Made by a program: the position numbers and the translations under genes. A model generated the notes under the pieces. That model did no database searches, was not told the origin of the DNA, and saw nothing but the letters and a program-made list of their open reading frames with translations. A stretch of 64,000 nt of DNA, from NCBI GenBank assembly GCA_030427735.1, contig JAUIBP010000002.1, positions 248,001 to 312,000 of the forward strand, read 5' to 3'. Below, piece by piece: positions 17,835 through 25,645 of this stretch (positions are counted from its first letter, which is position 1; each line of letters opens with the position of its first letter). The DNA is from Bacteroidia bacterium. GTDB taxonomy: Bacteria > Bacteroidota > Bacteroidia > Flavobacteriales > Flavobacteriaceae.

Positions 17835-18572
17835 ATGAAACTATTAGCGTATCCGTTAACCATTTTATATTTAATTGCTTTTGGGTTAACCTTACTCGTT
17901 TTCCATCCTATACTCTGGATTAGCCATCGTGTTTTTGGCTACACTGCCTTACAAAACAGTGTAAATGTCCTTCAGTTTTGTTTACTGCGTTGTTTAAATA
18001 TTTTAGGCACAAGATTCACTTATAACAATCCGTATCCGTTACCTAAAAACACGCCAATAATTATAGTATCTAACCACCAAAGCATGTACGACATATCGCC
18101 AATAATATGGTTTATGCGCGAGGTACATCCAAAATTTATTAGTAAATTAGAGTTAGGTAAAGGCATACCCAGTGTATCGTACAATTTACGTCATGGTGGT
18201 TCTGCCTTAATAGATCGCAAAAATGCCAGACAGTCTATAAAAGCCATAAATGATTTTTCGACTTTTATAAACGAAAAGAAATATGCTGCCGTAATTTTCC
18301 CAGAAGGCACACGCAGTAAAACTGGGGAGCCCAAACCGTTTCAACGCCGTGGTTTACAAACCTTAATAAAAAATTTACCCGATGCCTACATAATACCATT
18401 AACCATTAACAACTCCTGGAAAACATTGCGTTATGGTAAATTCCCAATGGGATTGGGTGCACATATTACATTAACGGCACATAAACCCATAAATTTGGCT
18501 ACCTTTACAGCAACAACAGACGAGTTAATCGATCAAGTAGAACAGACCGTAAAACAAAGTATAAACTCTTAA
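17835..18572 (+). CDS. 1-acyl-sn-glycerol-3-phosphate acyltransferase (PlsC family)
   Basis: Protein of 245 residues with hydrophobic N-terminus (about 5-35). The acyltransferase HxxxxD motif is His81 to Asp86 (NHQSMYD) and the FPEGTRS phosphate-binding motif is near residue 155. It transfers an acyl chain to the sn-2 position of lysophosphatidic acid at the inner membrane. It lies 11 nt before an acyl-ACP desaturase gene on the same strand, so both act on the supply of membrane acyl chains. A second PlsC-type gene is at 62775-63515. Confidence 0.92.
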   Translation: MKLLAYPLTILYLIAFGLTLLVFHPILWISHRVFGYTALQNSVNVLQFCLLRCLNILGTRFTYNNPYPLPKNTPIIIVSNHQSMYDISPIIWFMREVHPKFISKLELGKGIPSVSYNLRHGGSALIDRKNARQSIKAINDFSTFINEKKYAAVIFPEGTRSKTGEPKPFQRRGLQTLIKNLPDAYIIPLTINNSWKTLRYGKFPMGLGAHITLTAHKPINLATFTATTDELIDQVEQTVKQSINS

Positions 18573-18583
18573 AATATAACGTT

Positions 18584-19570
18584 ATGTCATTAAAAAATGT
18601 GAGGTTAGAAGTCATGCAGTTTTTGGAAAAAGACGTAGACGCATTAATAGAAAAATATTTAATTCCGATAGAAAAAATTTGGCAACCAACAGATTTTTTA
18701 CCAGATTCTGAAGGCGATACTTTTTTTGAAGAAGTAAAAGAAATTAGAGAATTAGCCAAAGAGCTCCCTTACGATTTTTGGGTAGTTCTTGTAGGCGATA
18801 TGATTACCGAAGAAGCCCTACCAACTTACGAATCTTGGTTAATGGATGTTGAAGGTGTTGGCCAGGTAGAACGCAACGGATGGTCTAAGTGGGTGCGCCA
18901 CTGGACTGCCGAAGAAAACAGACACGGCGACGTACTTAACAAGTATTTATACCTTTCTGGCCGTGTAAATATGCGCGAGATAGAAAAAACCACCCAATAT
19001 TTAATTTCCGATGGTTTTGATATCGGTACCGATCGTGACCCATACAAAAACTTTGTATACACCAGTTTCCAAGAGTTGGCCACCTACATTTCGCACAATC
19101 GTGTAGCCAAGTTAGCCAAAGACAGAGGCAATAAACAATTGAGTAAAATGTGTCGTATTATTTCGGGCGACGAAATGAGACACCACAATGCCTATAGCGA
19201 ATTTGTAGAGCGTATTTTTAAAGTAGACCCAAGCCAAATGATGATGGCGTTTCATTACATGATGAAACAAAAAATTACGATGCCGGCTCACTTTTTAAGA
19301 GAATCTGGCGACAAAATTAGCACGGCTTTCGAAGAGTTTTCGAACACTGCACAGCGTATTGGTGTGTACACATCTGTTGATTATGTGCAAATTTTAGAAA
19401 AGCTTATTGATCGTTGGGAAATTGAAAAAATTACAGGATTAACAGATGAAGCAGAAAAAGCCAGAGATTATTTGGTTAAGCTTCCCGCAAGAATGATGCG
19501 ATTAGCAGAACGTATGAAAATTCCTGAAAACTCATATCAATTTAAGTGGGTTGAGCCCGCAAAACTTTAA
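18584..19570 (+). CDS. acyl-ACP desaturase (soluble di-iron)
   Basis: Protein of 328 residues, all-helical. The two di-iron ExxH motifs are Glu111-x-x-His114 (EENRHG) and Glu197-x-x-His200 (DEMRHH), as in plant stearoyl-ACP 9-desaturase and bacterial homologues. It introduces a cis double bond in ACP-bound fatty acids in the cytoplasm, using O2. Co-transcribed with the plsC-like gene in front. Confidence 0.93.
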   Translation: MSLKNVRLEVMQFLEKDVDALIEKYLIPIEKIWQPTDFLPDSEGDTFFEEVKEIRELAKELPYDFWVVLVGDMITEEALPTYESWLMDVEGVGQVERNGWSKWVRHWTAEENRHGDVLNKYLYLSGRVNMREIEKTTQYLISDGFDIGTDRDPYKNFVYTSFQELATYISHNRVAKLAKDRGNKQLSKMCRIISGDEMRHHNAYSEFVERIFKVDPSQMMMAFHYMMKQKITMPAHFLRESGDKISTAFEEFSNTAQRIGVYTSVDYVQILEKLIDRWEIEKITGLTDEAEKARDYLVKLPARMMRLAERMKIPENSYQFKWVEPAKL

Positions 19571-19588
19571 GCATTACTTAGATAAACT

Positions 19589-19711
19589 GAGGTCTGAAAA
19601 GTTAAAAAGTATCGTCATTCTGTGCTCGACACAGAATCTCTCTACACTGAAAATTGGTGGTTAGAGCATCTGAAATAAATTCAGATTGACGAAAAATTAA
19701 CTTTTCAGACC
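19589..19711. repeat. dispersed palindromic element, copy 2
   Basis: The cleanest copy: perfect 15-bp terminal inverted repeat GGTCTGAAAAGTTAA at 19591-19605 and 19697-19711, and the two inner hairpins (ATTCTGTG...CACAGAAT and CTGAA...TTCAG). It fills the gap between desaturase and HD gene and ends 8 nt before the HD start. Confidence 0.8.
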
Positions 19712-19719
19712 TTTTTTTC

Positions 19720-20382
19720 ATGACAATTATGAGCGATACTACTATTATACCACAAACCATAGATTTTGTTAAACACACGCTACAACATGCCGAAGGCGGG
19801 CACGATTGGTTTCATATAGAACGGGTTTACAACAATGCTAAACTAATTGCAAAAACCGAAAACGTAAACCTATTGGTTGTAGAATTAGCTGCTCTTTTAC
19901 ACGATATTGCCGATAGTAAGTTTTATGATGGCGACGAAACCATTGGCCCAAAAATGGCTTCAGAGTTTTTAAACAGTATTCATGTTGACAATACTACAAT
20001 TAACCATGTAGTTGCGATTATTGAAAACATTTCGTTTAAAGGCGGGCACACTAAAAGCTCTTTTTCTTCAATAGAACTAGATGTTGTTCAAGATGCCGAT
20101 CGATTAGACGCCATTGGCGCCATTGGTATTGCCAGATGTTTTAATTATGGAGGCTTTAAAAACAGAGCCATTTACGACCCGAACATCGCACCAAATCTAA
20201 ACATGACGAAAGAAGCTTATAAGGCATCTACTGCGCCTTCCATAAATCATTTTTATGAAAAGCTTTTACTTTTAAAAGATAAAATGAACACTCTAACCGG
20301 TAAGACCATAGCAGCACAACGCCACGAATTTATGGAGTTGTATCTAAAACAATTTTACGCCGAATGGAACGGCGAACGCTAA
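19720..20382 (+). CDS. HD domain phosphohydrolase
   Basis: Protein of 220 residues (217 if the second ATG at 19729 is used). The HD pattern is His32, His61-Asp62 (LLHDIAD) and a later Asp near 126 (QDADRLDAIG), the metal ligands of HD phosphohydrolases of the YedJ type. Substrate unknown, likely a nucleotide or phosphate ester in the cytoplasm. Its stop codon abuts that of the convergent AraC gene with no gap. Confidence 0.87.
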   Translation: MTIMSDTTIIPQTIDFVKHTLQHAEGGHDWFHIERVYNNAKLIAKTENVNLLVVELAALLHDIADSKFYDGDETIGPKMASEFLNSIHVDNTTINHVVAIIENISFKGGHTKSSFSSIELDVVQDADRLDAIGAIGIARCFNYGGFKNRAIYDPNIAPNLNMTKEAYKASTAPSINHFYEKLLLLKDKMNTLTGKTIAAQRHEFMELYLKQFYAEWNGER

Positions 20383-21252
20383 TTATTGAATAATACGCGT
20401 CATTTCACTTCGATATTTAGAAGCAGTGGTTCCGGTAATCTCGTTAAAAAATTTATTGAAATGCGAGAAATTATTAAAGCCGCATTCAAAACAAATATCG
20501 GTTATACTCATTTTACTTTCTTGAAGCAATTTAGTAGCATGCACTACGCGGTATTCGTTAACTAACTTGGTAAATGTTTTTCCTGTTGCTTTTTTAAAGA
20601 ATCTACAAAACGCCGGCACCGTCATGTTTACTTTACCAGCCATGTCTTCTAAACTAATGTGCTCCTGAAAGTTATTATTTATGTACTTAAAAATAACATC
20701 TATTTTAGCACTGTCTTGAGGTTCGGTTTCGAAAGCCACACCATCTACATTTAATAAGGTATAATGTTCGCTAAGCGCTAAATCGTTTAAAATTTCCAAA
20801 AATTTTAAAACCCTATTAAAACCCTGAAGGTCGTTTAAAGATTCTATTTTAGGGCCAACCAAAAATTTAGTTTCAGGTTTGTAAAGAATTCCTTTTTTAG
20901 CGCGCTCAAACAGTAAAGCGATGCGTTCCATCTCTGGAAGTTTAAAAAACGAATCTCCCAAGAAATCTGGTAAAAACTGTATAATGGTTTCCGAACCGCT
21001 AGCTGTTAAACGATCTGTAAATCCGTTATGCGGCAAATTAGATCCAATAAGGATAAGCTGACTATTATTAAAATAAGACAAATGGTTACCAATATGGCGT
21101 TTACCTTGTCCTTTATTTACATAAACCAATTCTAATTCTGGATGAAAATGCCAAAACGCACGGCTTTTGTGCGCTTCTTGCGTATGGTGCCTAACCACTA
21201 AGGAACTTCCAAAGCTGGGCGTTACTTTTTCGTATGTAGGTTTTATTTTCAT
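20383..21252 (-). CDS. AraC family transcriptional regulator with cupin domain
   Basis: Start taken at the ATG at 21252 (289 residues; the longer frame from 21291 adds 13 non-conserved residues and runs through the -7 element at 21271-21278). An N-terminal cupin-like ligand domain (HFHPELELVYV near residue 40) is followed by two C-terminal helix-turn-helix units (last 100 residues, ending with the CGFNNFSHFNKFF signature). It is divergent from a promoter block repeated before three downstream paralogous genes, which makes it the obvious candidate regulator of that family. Confidence 0.9.
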   Translation of the reverse strand: MKIKPTYEKVTPSFGSSLVVRHHTQEAHKSRAFWHFHPELELVYVNKGQGKRHIGNHLSYFNNSQLILIGSNLPHNGFTDRLTASGSETIIQFLPDFLGDSFFKLPEMERIALLFERAKKGILYKPETKFLVGPKIESLNDLQGFNRVLKFLEILNDLALSEHYTLLNVDGVAFETEPQDSAKIDVIFKYINNNFQEHISLEDMAGKVNMTVPAFCRFFKKATGKTFTKLVNEYRVVHATKLLQESKMSITDICFECGFNNFSHFNKFFNEITGTTASKYRSEMTRIIQ

Positions 21253-21270
21253 AGGGTACAGGTTTTTACA

Positions 21271-21278
21271 CAAAAATA
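21271..21278 (-). promoter_or_regulatory. -7 element of the AraC gene
   Basis: TATTTTTG on the minus strand, 19 nt upstream of the chosen start at 21252. Confidence 0.45.
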
Positions 21279-21337
21279 CAAAATGCTGCAAAGGTATAAC
21301 ATGTTCTTAATTATCTATAATATATGCTAAATTATCT

Positions 21338-21429
21338 TTACAAAAGCTTAACGTAAATTTCACAGTTAATATTCCACACAAAATAGGCAATATTGATGTT
21401 TTACAGCTTAAAATACCACCCTATATTTG
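21338..21429 (+). promoter_or_regulatory. conserved promoter block, cassette 0
   Basis: Contains TTACAAAAGCTTAAC, a GCAATATTGATGTTTT stretch and the -7 element TATATTTG (21422-21429), with a 19- to 20-nt gap between GATGTTTT and the -7. The same block precedes each of the three paralogous genes that follow, but no protein gene follows this copy. Confidence 0.7.
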
Positions 21430-21434
21430 TCATG

Positions 21435-21628
21435 TAATCATACAACAAGCTGTAAGTCTTAGCTTACCTTTTTGGATAACAACAATAAAGTTCTCAATAC
21501 TCGAATACATAACCTATTTAATACGAGTATGATAAAATATAATTTTTGAATTTAAATAAATAGTTAGTTAGACTATGTCAATTAGTTAGTTTGTTAGAGT
21601 GGGTCTGGTTAACCCACTCTTTTTTTTT
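21435..21628 (+). ncRNA. candidate small RNA or coding-deleted cassette remnant
   Basis: From the cassette 0 promoter to its terminator the transcript would be about 195 nt. It has no reading frame of note (an ATG is followed directly by TAA; others stop within a few codons). It keeps the conserved 3' block (TAGTTAGTTAGACTATGTCAATTAG from 21561 onward) found after the first two paralogues. An inner inverted repeat TACTCG...CGAGTA lies near 21497-21531. Either a small RNA or a deletion remnant of a fourth paralogue. Confidence 0.45.
21596..21628 (+). terminator. terminator, cassette 0
   Basis: 9-bp stem AGAGTGGGT/ACCCACTCT with loop CTGGTTA and a 9-nt T-run. Confidence 0.88.
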
Positions 21629-21814
21629 ATTTATTTAAATTACAGAATTATCATCTTCATGAGTTTTTAAGTACTAAAAACGGCTCCCGATTAAAATTTT
21701 ATACTTTTTTTTAATCAGCCTTCAAAAAAAACTTCAAACTACAACGTTTTCGATTCAAAAAATATTACAATATAGAACATAAAATGTTTTATTTTAACTC
21801 AATAAAACATATTT

Positions 21815-21891
21815 ACAACGTTTTCGGATAATATAGCATACAAACAAGGCAATATTGATGTTTTTCAGCATGTAAAACCGCTCTATATTTG
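21815..21891 (+). promoter_or_regulatory. conserved promoter block, cassette 1
   Basis: Carries ATAATATAGCATACAAAC, AATATTGATGTTTT and -7 TATATTTG (21884-21891), 27 nt before the ATG. ACAACGTTTTCG at 21815-21826 is repeated at 21741-21752, 74 nt upstream, unique to this cassette. The stretch from 21629 to 21740 holds nothing recognised. Confidence 0.65.
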
Positions 21892-21917
21892 CAGTGTTAA
21901 TCGTTAAGAAAAACAAC

Positions 21918-22523
21918 ATGAAAAACGTAATTAAATTTAGCATGTGCCTATTAGTAATGGTTACTACAATGGCAACAAGTTACGCAGGTAACACAAAAAA
22001 AGAAGATGATGATAAAGGTAAAATGGTTATAACATTAACCTTAAATAACGTAAAAGCTGGTCAACAATTAGTAATTAAGGATTTAGATGGTTTAACCATT
22101 TACAAAGAAGCTATTGCTACTACTGGTTTATACAACAACACGTTTAACTTAAAAGCGTTACCAGAAGGAACATATTATTTTGAGCACTATAAAGATTTAC
22201 AAATTAAACGTATTCCTTTTACAGTTGCCAAAGGCGAAGTTTCTTTTGATAGCAACAACGGTAAAACATTCTTTAAGCCAGTGGTACGCAAACAAGGCAA
22301 CGTTATGTATTTAACCCAATTAGCTTTAGACAAAGAAGATTTAAATGTAGCAATATACTACAGCAGCGATGTAAAATCTGATTTCGAGTTAATCCATGCA
22401 GAGCATGTTACCGACACCTTAAACATCGAGCGTATTTACCAATTATCTCCAGAAAGAAAAGGAGAATACAGAGTAGTACTTACCACAAATGGCGAAGATT
22501 TTGTAGAAAACTTCACCTTATAA
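21918..22523 (+). CDS. secreted paralogue 1 of 3, unknown function
   Basis: Start taken at the ATG at 21918 (201 residues), which begins a standard signal peptide ending Ser-Tyr-Ala; an in-frame ATG at 21894 would overlap the promoter. The mature protein looks all-beta, with two related halves: each has a hydrophobic strand pair, a Tyr-rich strand and a terminal strand pattern like Gly-x-Tyr-x-Phe. The first half (Leu-Pro-Glu-Gly-Thr-Tyr-Tyr-Phe) resembles the fold of T9SS type A sorting domains, but it is not at the C-terminus of a cargo. No family recognised. Paralogous to genes at 23011 and 24065. Confidence 0.8.
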   Translation: MKNVIKFSMCLLVMVTTMATSYAGNTKKEDDDKGKMVITLTLNNVKAGQQLVIKDLDGLTIYKEAIATTGLYNNTFNLKALPEGTYYFEHYKDLQIKRIPFTVAKGEVSFDSNNGKTFFKPVVRKQGNVMYLTQLALDKEDLNVAIYYSSDVKSDFELIHAEHVTDTLNIERIYQLSPERKGEYRVVLTTNGEDFVENFTL

Positions 22524-22534
22524 AATATTAAATG

Positions 22535-22609
22535 AATAGTTAGTTAGACTATGTCAATTAGTTAGTTAGTTTGTTAGAGAGCGGGTCTGGTTAACCCGCT
22601 CTTTTTTTT
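22535..22609 (+). terminator. conserved 3' block and terminator, cassette 1
   Basis: TTAG-rich block (from 22535) then stem AGAGCGGGT/ACCCGCTCT (22578-22586 with 22594-22602), same CTGGTTA loop, T-run. The stem differs from cassette 0 by a compensated T-A to C-G pair. Confidence 0.88.
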
Positions 22610-22889
22610 GTTTATTATTCAAGTAAAAAACACAAACAAGCAACACCGTCTTAGCACATGAACCTCATCTACATTTAAAATTCAATTAACATATACTCCG
22701 CTAAATTTCGAGATGGTTATATGTATTTTAATTTAAGATTAACCTGAATCGCCTTATCTAAAAGTCCATTTGCCGTCGTAAATTTTATAATACCAAACTA
22801 CGCGGTTATTACAAAGCTTTTACGTGTATTCCTTAAAATGATCAAGCATAACGGATGCACAAAATTACCAAAAATATACTCTATATTAA

Positions 22890-22983
22890 CCTTACAAAAG
22901 CTTAACTTAAATTTTACAGATAATATAGCATACAAAATAGCCAATATCGATGTTTTAGATACCACCAACACCCCATACATTTG
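22890..22983 (+). promoter_or_regulatory. conserved promoter block, cassette 2
   Basis: TTACAAAAGCTTAACTTAAA, ATAATATAGCATACAAAATAG, CAATATCGATGTTTTA and -7 TACATTTG (22976-22983), 28 nt before the ATG; about 19 nt separate GATGTTTT and the -7. The stretch 22610-22889 contains nothing recognised. Confidence 0.7.
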
Positions 22984-23010
22984 TAGTGTTAATTGTTAAA
23001 AACAATCACT

Positions 23011-23625
23011 ATGAAAAAGGTATTACAATTTAGTATTTGCATGTTAGCCGTTTTAACTAGCATAGCAACAACCTATGCCAAAGACAACAAAGTAAAGGTT
23101 GACGACAAAAACAAAAAAGAGATTACATTAACGCTAGACGATGTTAAACAAGGCCAGCAACTTTTAATAAAAGATATTAATGGCTTGACACTTTATAAAG
23201 AAGATTTTAAAAATACAGGCAGCTACAGCAATACGTTCAATCTTTCTAATTTACCCAACGGAAGTTATTATTTTGAACACGAAAAAGATTACCAAGTAAA
23301 AATTATTCCTTTCGAAATACAATCTGGAGCAGCAGCTTATAATACTGCAAATTTTGTAACATTGTTTAAACCCGTTACCCGTTTTAAAAACAACACGGTA
23401 TACATCTCGAAATTAGCTTTAAACAAAGAAGATTTACACATAAAAATCTACTACAAAAAGAACAGCAATACTACCCATACAGATTTTGAACTTTTACACT
23501 CCGAAACTATCAGTAACCAAGTTAACATAGAACGTATTTACAGCCTATCTGAAAAGCAACAAGGAGAATATAAAATAGTATTTGAAACGGAAGGAAGATT
23601 TTATACAGAATACATGCATATTTAG
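23011..23625 (+). CDS. secreted paralogue 2 of 3, unknown function
   Basis: Start taken at the ATG at 23011 (204 residues), giving a signal peptide ending Thr-Tyr-Ala-Lys. Shares with paralogue 1 the core Gly-Gln-Gln-Leu-x-Ile-Lys-Asp, the Leu-Pro-x-Gly-x-Tyr-Tyr-Phe-Glu-His turn, Phe-Lys-Pro-Val, and the C-terminal Asn-Ile-Glu-Arg-Ile-Tyr-x-Leu. Located between its own promoter block and terminator, so transcribed alone. Confidence 0.82.
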   Translation: MKKVLQFSICMLAVLTSIATTYAKDNKVKVDDKNKKEITLTLDDVKQGQQLLIKDINGLTLYKEDFKNTGSYSNTFNLSNLPNGSYYFEHEKDYQVKIIPFEIQSGAAAYNTANFVTLFKPVTRFKNNTVYISKLALNKEDLHIKIYYKKNSNTTHTDFELLHSETISNQVNIERIYSLSEKQQGEYKIVFETEGRFYTEYMHI

Positions 23626-23636
23626 CACACAACATA

Positions 23637-23702
23637 TAGTTAGTTAGACTATGTAATTAGTTAGTTTGTTTAGAGTGGGTCTGGTTAACCCACTCTTTTT
23701 TT
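23637..23702 (+). terminator. conserved 3' block and terminator, cassette 2
   Basis: TAGTTAGTTAGACTATGTAA-type block, then stem AGAGTGGGT/ACCCACTCT (23672-23680 with 23688-23696), loop CTGGTTA, T-run. Confidence 0.88.
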
Positions 23703-23939
23703 ATTTACAAAACATTAACACAAAATCTCAATAACACACTAATTATTAAGTGTTTATTAAAAAAATTTAAACTATTACCCAGAGCCTATACTATTTTGCA
23801 GAACGCCTATACCAAACCCCAAAGCATATTAAACAATTCCGCAATTAAGGCATGTCGGTTACTAACCGAGATAAACCAATATTTCACCTTAAGAGCGACA
23901 CCAATAAAATCTGCTACATTACCTTAAATATATTCTATT

Positions 23940-24037
23940 TTAACATTACAAAAACTTAACTTAAATTTTACAGGTAATTTAGCATATAAAGTAGCCAATA
24001 TCGATGTTTTACACCCCAGTATTACAACCTACATTTG
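23940..24037 (+). promoter_or_regulatory. conserved promoter block, cassette 3
   Basis: TTACAAAAACTTAACTTAAA, TAATTTAGCATATAAAGTAG, CCAATATCGATGTTTTA and -7 TACATTTG (24030-24037), 28 nt before the ATG. In 23703-23939 only a short TCGGTT-ACT-AACCGA hairpin (23855-23869) stands out. Confidence 0.7.
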
Positions 24038-24064
24038 TAATGTTAATCGTTAAATAATTCAATT

Positions 24065-24673
24065 ATGAAAAAAGTAATGAAACTCAGTATTTGCATGTTA
24101 GTAATGGTTTCTAGCATAGCAACAAGTTACGCCACTAACTTTTCATCATTTATTGATGATAAAGAGAAAATGGAGATTACGTTAACACTTAAAGATGCAA
24201 AAGAAGGACAGCAATTATTAATAAAAGATGTTAATGGTTTAATCTTACACAAAGAAACAATAGAAAAGACAGGCTTGTACAACAACACCTTCGATTTAAC
24301 CAATTTGCCAAACGGTAACTATTATTTCGAACATCAAAAAGCCTATCAAATCAAAATCATTCCTTTTAATGTAAAAACGGGTACTGTTGCCTTTATAACA
24401 GATAAAGAGATTACACTTTTTAAGCCTGTTTTAAGAGTAAAGGAAAACAACATTTTAATTTCTAAACTGGCTTTAGAAAAAGAACCTTTACACGTAAAAA
24501 TTTACTACAATACCAATTTAAGAGGAGCCGATTACGAACTTATTCATGCCGATACAATTACCAACGAAATGAATATCGAGCGCATCTATCAATTAGATGG
24601 TAAAGAACACGGTGATTACCGTATCGTTTTCGAATCGAACGGCAGAGAATACGTAGAATATTTTAAAATATAA
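24065..24673 (+). CDS. secreted paralogue 3 of 3, unknown function
   Basis: Protein of 202 residues with signal peptide ending Ser-Tyr-Ala-Thr. It keeps all shared motifs of the family (Gly-Gln-Gln-Leu-Leu-Ile-Lys-Asp, Tyr-Tyr-Phe-Glu-His, Phe-Lys-Pro-Val, Asn-Ile-Glu-Arg-Ile-Tyr-Gln-Leu). Unlike the other copies, its 3' side lacks the conserved terminator block; 28 nt after the stop comes copy 3 of the dispersed palindromic element, which may have replaced it. Confidence 0.82.
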   Translation: MKKVMKLSICMLVMVSSIATSYATNFSSFIDDKEKMEITLTLKDAKEGQQLLIKDVNGLILHKETIEKTGLYNNTFDLTNLPNGNYYFEHQKAYQIKIIPFNVKTGTVAFITDKEITLFKPVLRVKENNILISKLALEKEPLHVKIYYNTNLRGADYELIHADTITNEMNIERIYQLDGKEHGDYRIVFESNGREYVEYFKI

Positions 24674-24700
24674 TGTTTATCTAGTCACTAAGTTTATTGT

Positions 24701-24837
24701 AAAGAGGCCGCCTAAAAAGTTTAAAAGTACGTCATTCTGTGCTTGACACAGAATCTCACCATATTGAAAATCAATAATTATGAGAATCTGAAATAAATTC
24801 AGATTGACAAAAAACTAACTTTTTGGACAGCCTCTTT
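24701..24837. repeat. dispersed palindromic element, copy 3
   Basis: Terminal inverted repeats of 21 bp with three mismatches (24701-24721 with 24817-24837) and the shared inner hairpins. It lies between the convergent paralogue 3 and crotonase genes and could act as a bidirectional terminator in RNA. Confidence 0.8.
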
Positions 24838-24861
24838 CTTATGTTTTATAACCCCAGAAAA

Positions 24862-25641
24862 TCACTTATTAAACTGCGCTTTGCGTTTTTCTAAAAAAGC
24901 GGTAGTACCTTCTTTAAAATCATCGGTTCCAAAACAAGCGCCAAAAGCTTCAATTTCCGAAGCATAACCATTAACATTTGCCTTATACCCTGCATTAATT
25001 ACCGCAATGGCTTTACCAATGGCAACAGGCGAATTTTTCATTATTTTTTGAGCTATCCCTTCGCAAAACTCCAATAAAGTATCTTGCTCCACAACATGAT
25101 TTACTAAACCGTAATGCAAGGCTTGCTCGGCGTTAATCATTCCTGCAGTCATAATCATTTCCATAGCGCGACCTTTACCCACTAATTGTGGCAAACGCTG
25201 CGTACCGCCATAACCAGGAATAACCCCTAAAGAAACCTCCGGAAGTCCCATTTTAGCATTGGTACTAGCCACTCTAAAATGGCACGCCATAGCTAACTCT
25301 AAACCTCCACCTAAAGCGAAACCATTAACAGCAGCTATAACTGGTGTTTGCAAATTTTCTACAAAATCGAACAGCAACTCCTGACCTTTTGCTGCCAAAG
25401 CAGCGCCTTGATCGACATTAAAATGTGCGAATTCACTAATATCCGCACCGGCAACAAAGGCCTTTTCTCCAGTTCCAGTAATTAGTATAACGCGTGTTTC
25501 GGTATTTTCATCTGCTAATTTAAAAGCTGAATGCAACTCGGCTATCGTTTCTTTATTTAAAGCATTTAATTTTGTAGGTCGGTTTATGGTTATAGTGGCA
25601 ACCCCTTCGTGGGTTTCTAAAAGTAAATTATTAAACGTCAT
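24862..25641 (-). CDS. enoyl-CoA hydratase/isomerase family protein (crotonase)
   Basis: The start is the ATG at 25641 (259 residues, normal for the family); the longer frame from 25767 overlaps the kinase gene in a different frame. The oxyanion-hole segment Gly-Gly-Gly-Leu-Glu-Leu-Ala-Met lies near residue 110 and the Leu-Pro-Glu-Val-Ser-Leu-Gly-Val-Ile-Pro-Gly-Tyr-Gly-Gly segment near 130-140, so both catalytic Glu residues of enoyl-CoA hydratases are present. It hydrates trans-2-enoyl-CoA in fatty-acid or amino-acid breakdown. It follows the histidine kinase gene by 4 nt. Confidence 0.9.
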   Translation of the reverse strand: MTFNNLLLETHEGVATITINRPTKLNALNKETIAELHSAFKLADENTETRVILITGTGEKAFVAGADISEFAHFNVDQGAALAAKGQELLFDFVENLQTPVIAAVNGFALGGGLELAMACHFRVASTNAKMGLPEVSLGVIPGYGGTQRLPQLVGKGRAMEMIMTAGMINAEQALHYGLVNHVVEQDTLLEFCEGIAQKIMKNSPVAIGKAIAVINAGYKANVNGYASEIEAFGACFGTDDFKEGTTAFLEKRKAQFNK

Positions 25642-25645
25642 GTCT

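Noticed and set aside
21560-21600. TTAG-type repeats as a CRISPR array
   Set aside because: Units are 4-12 nt, uneven and without spacers; they belong to the 3' block of the cassettes.
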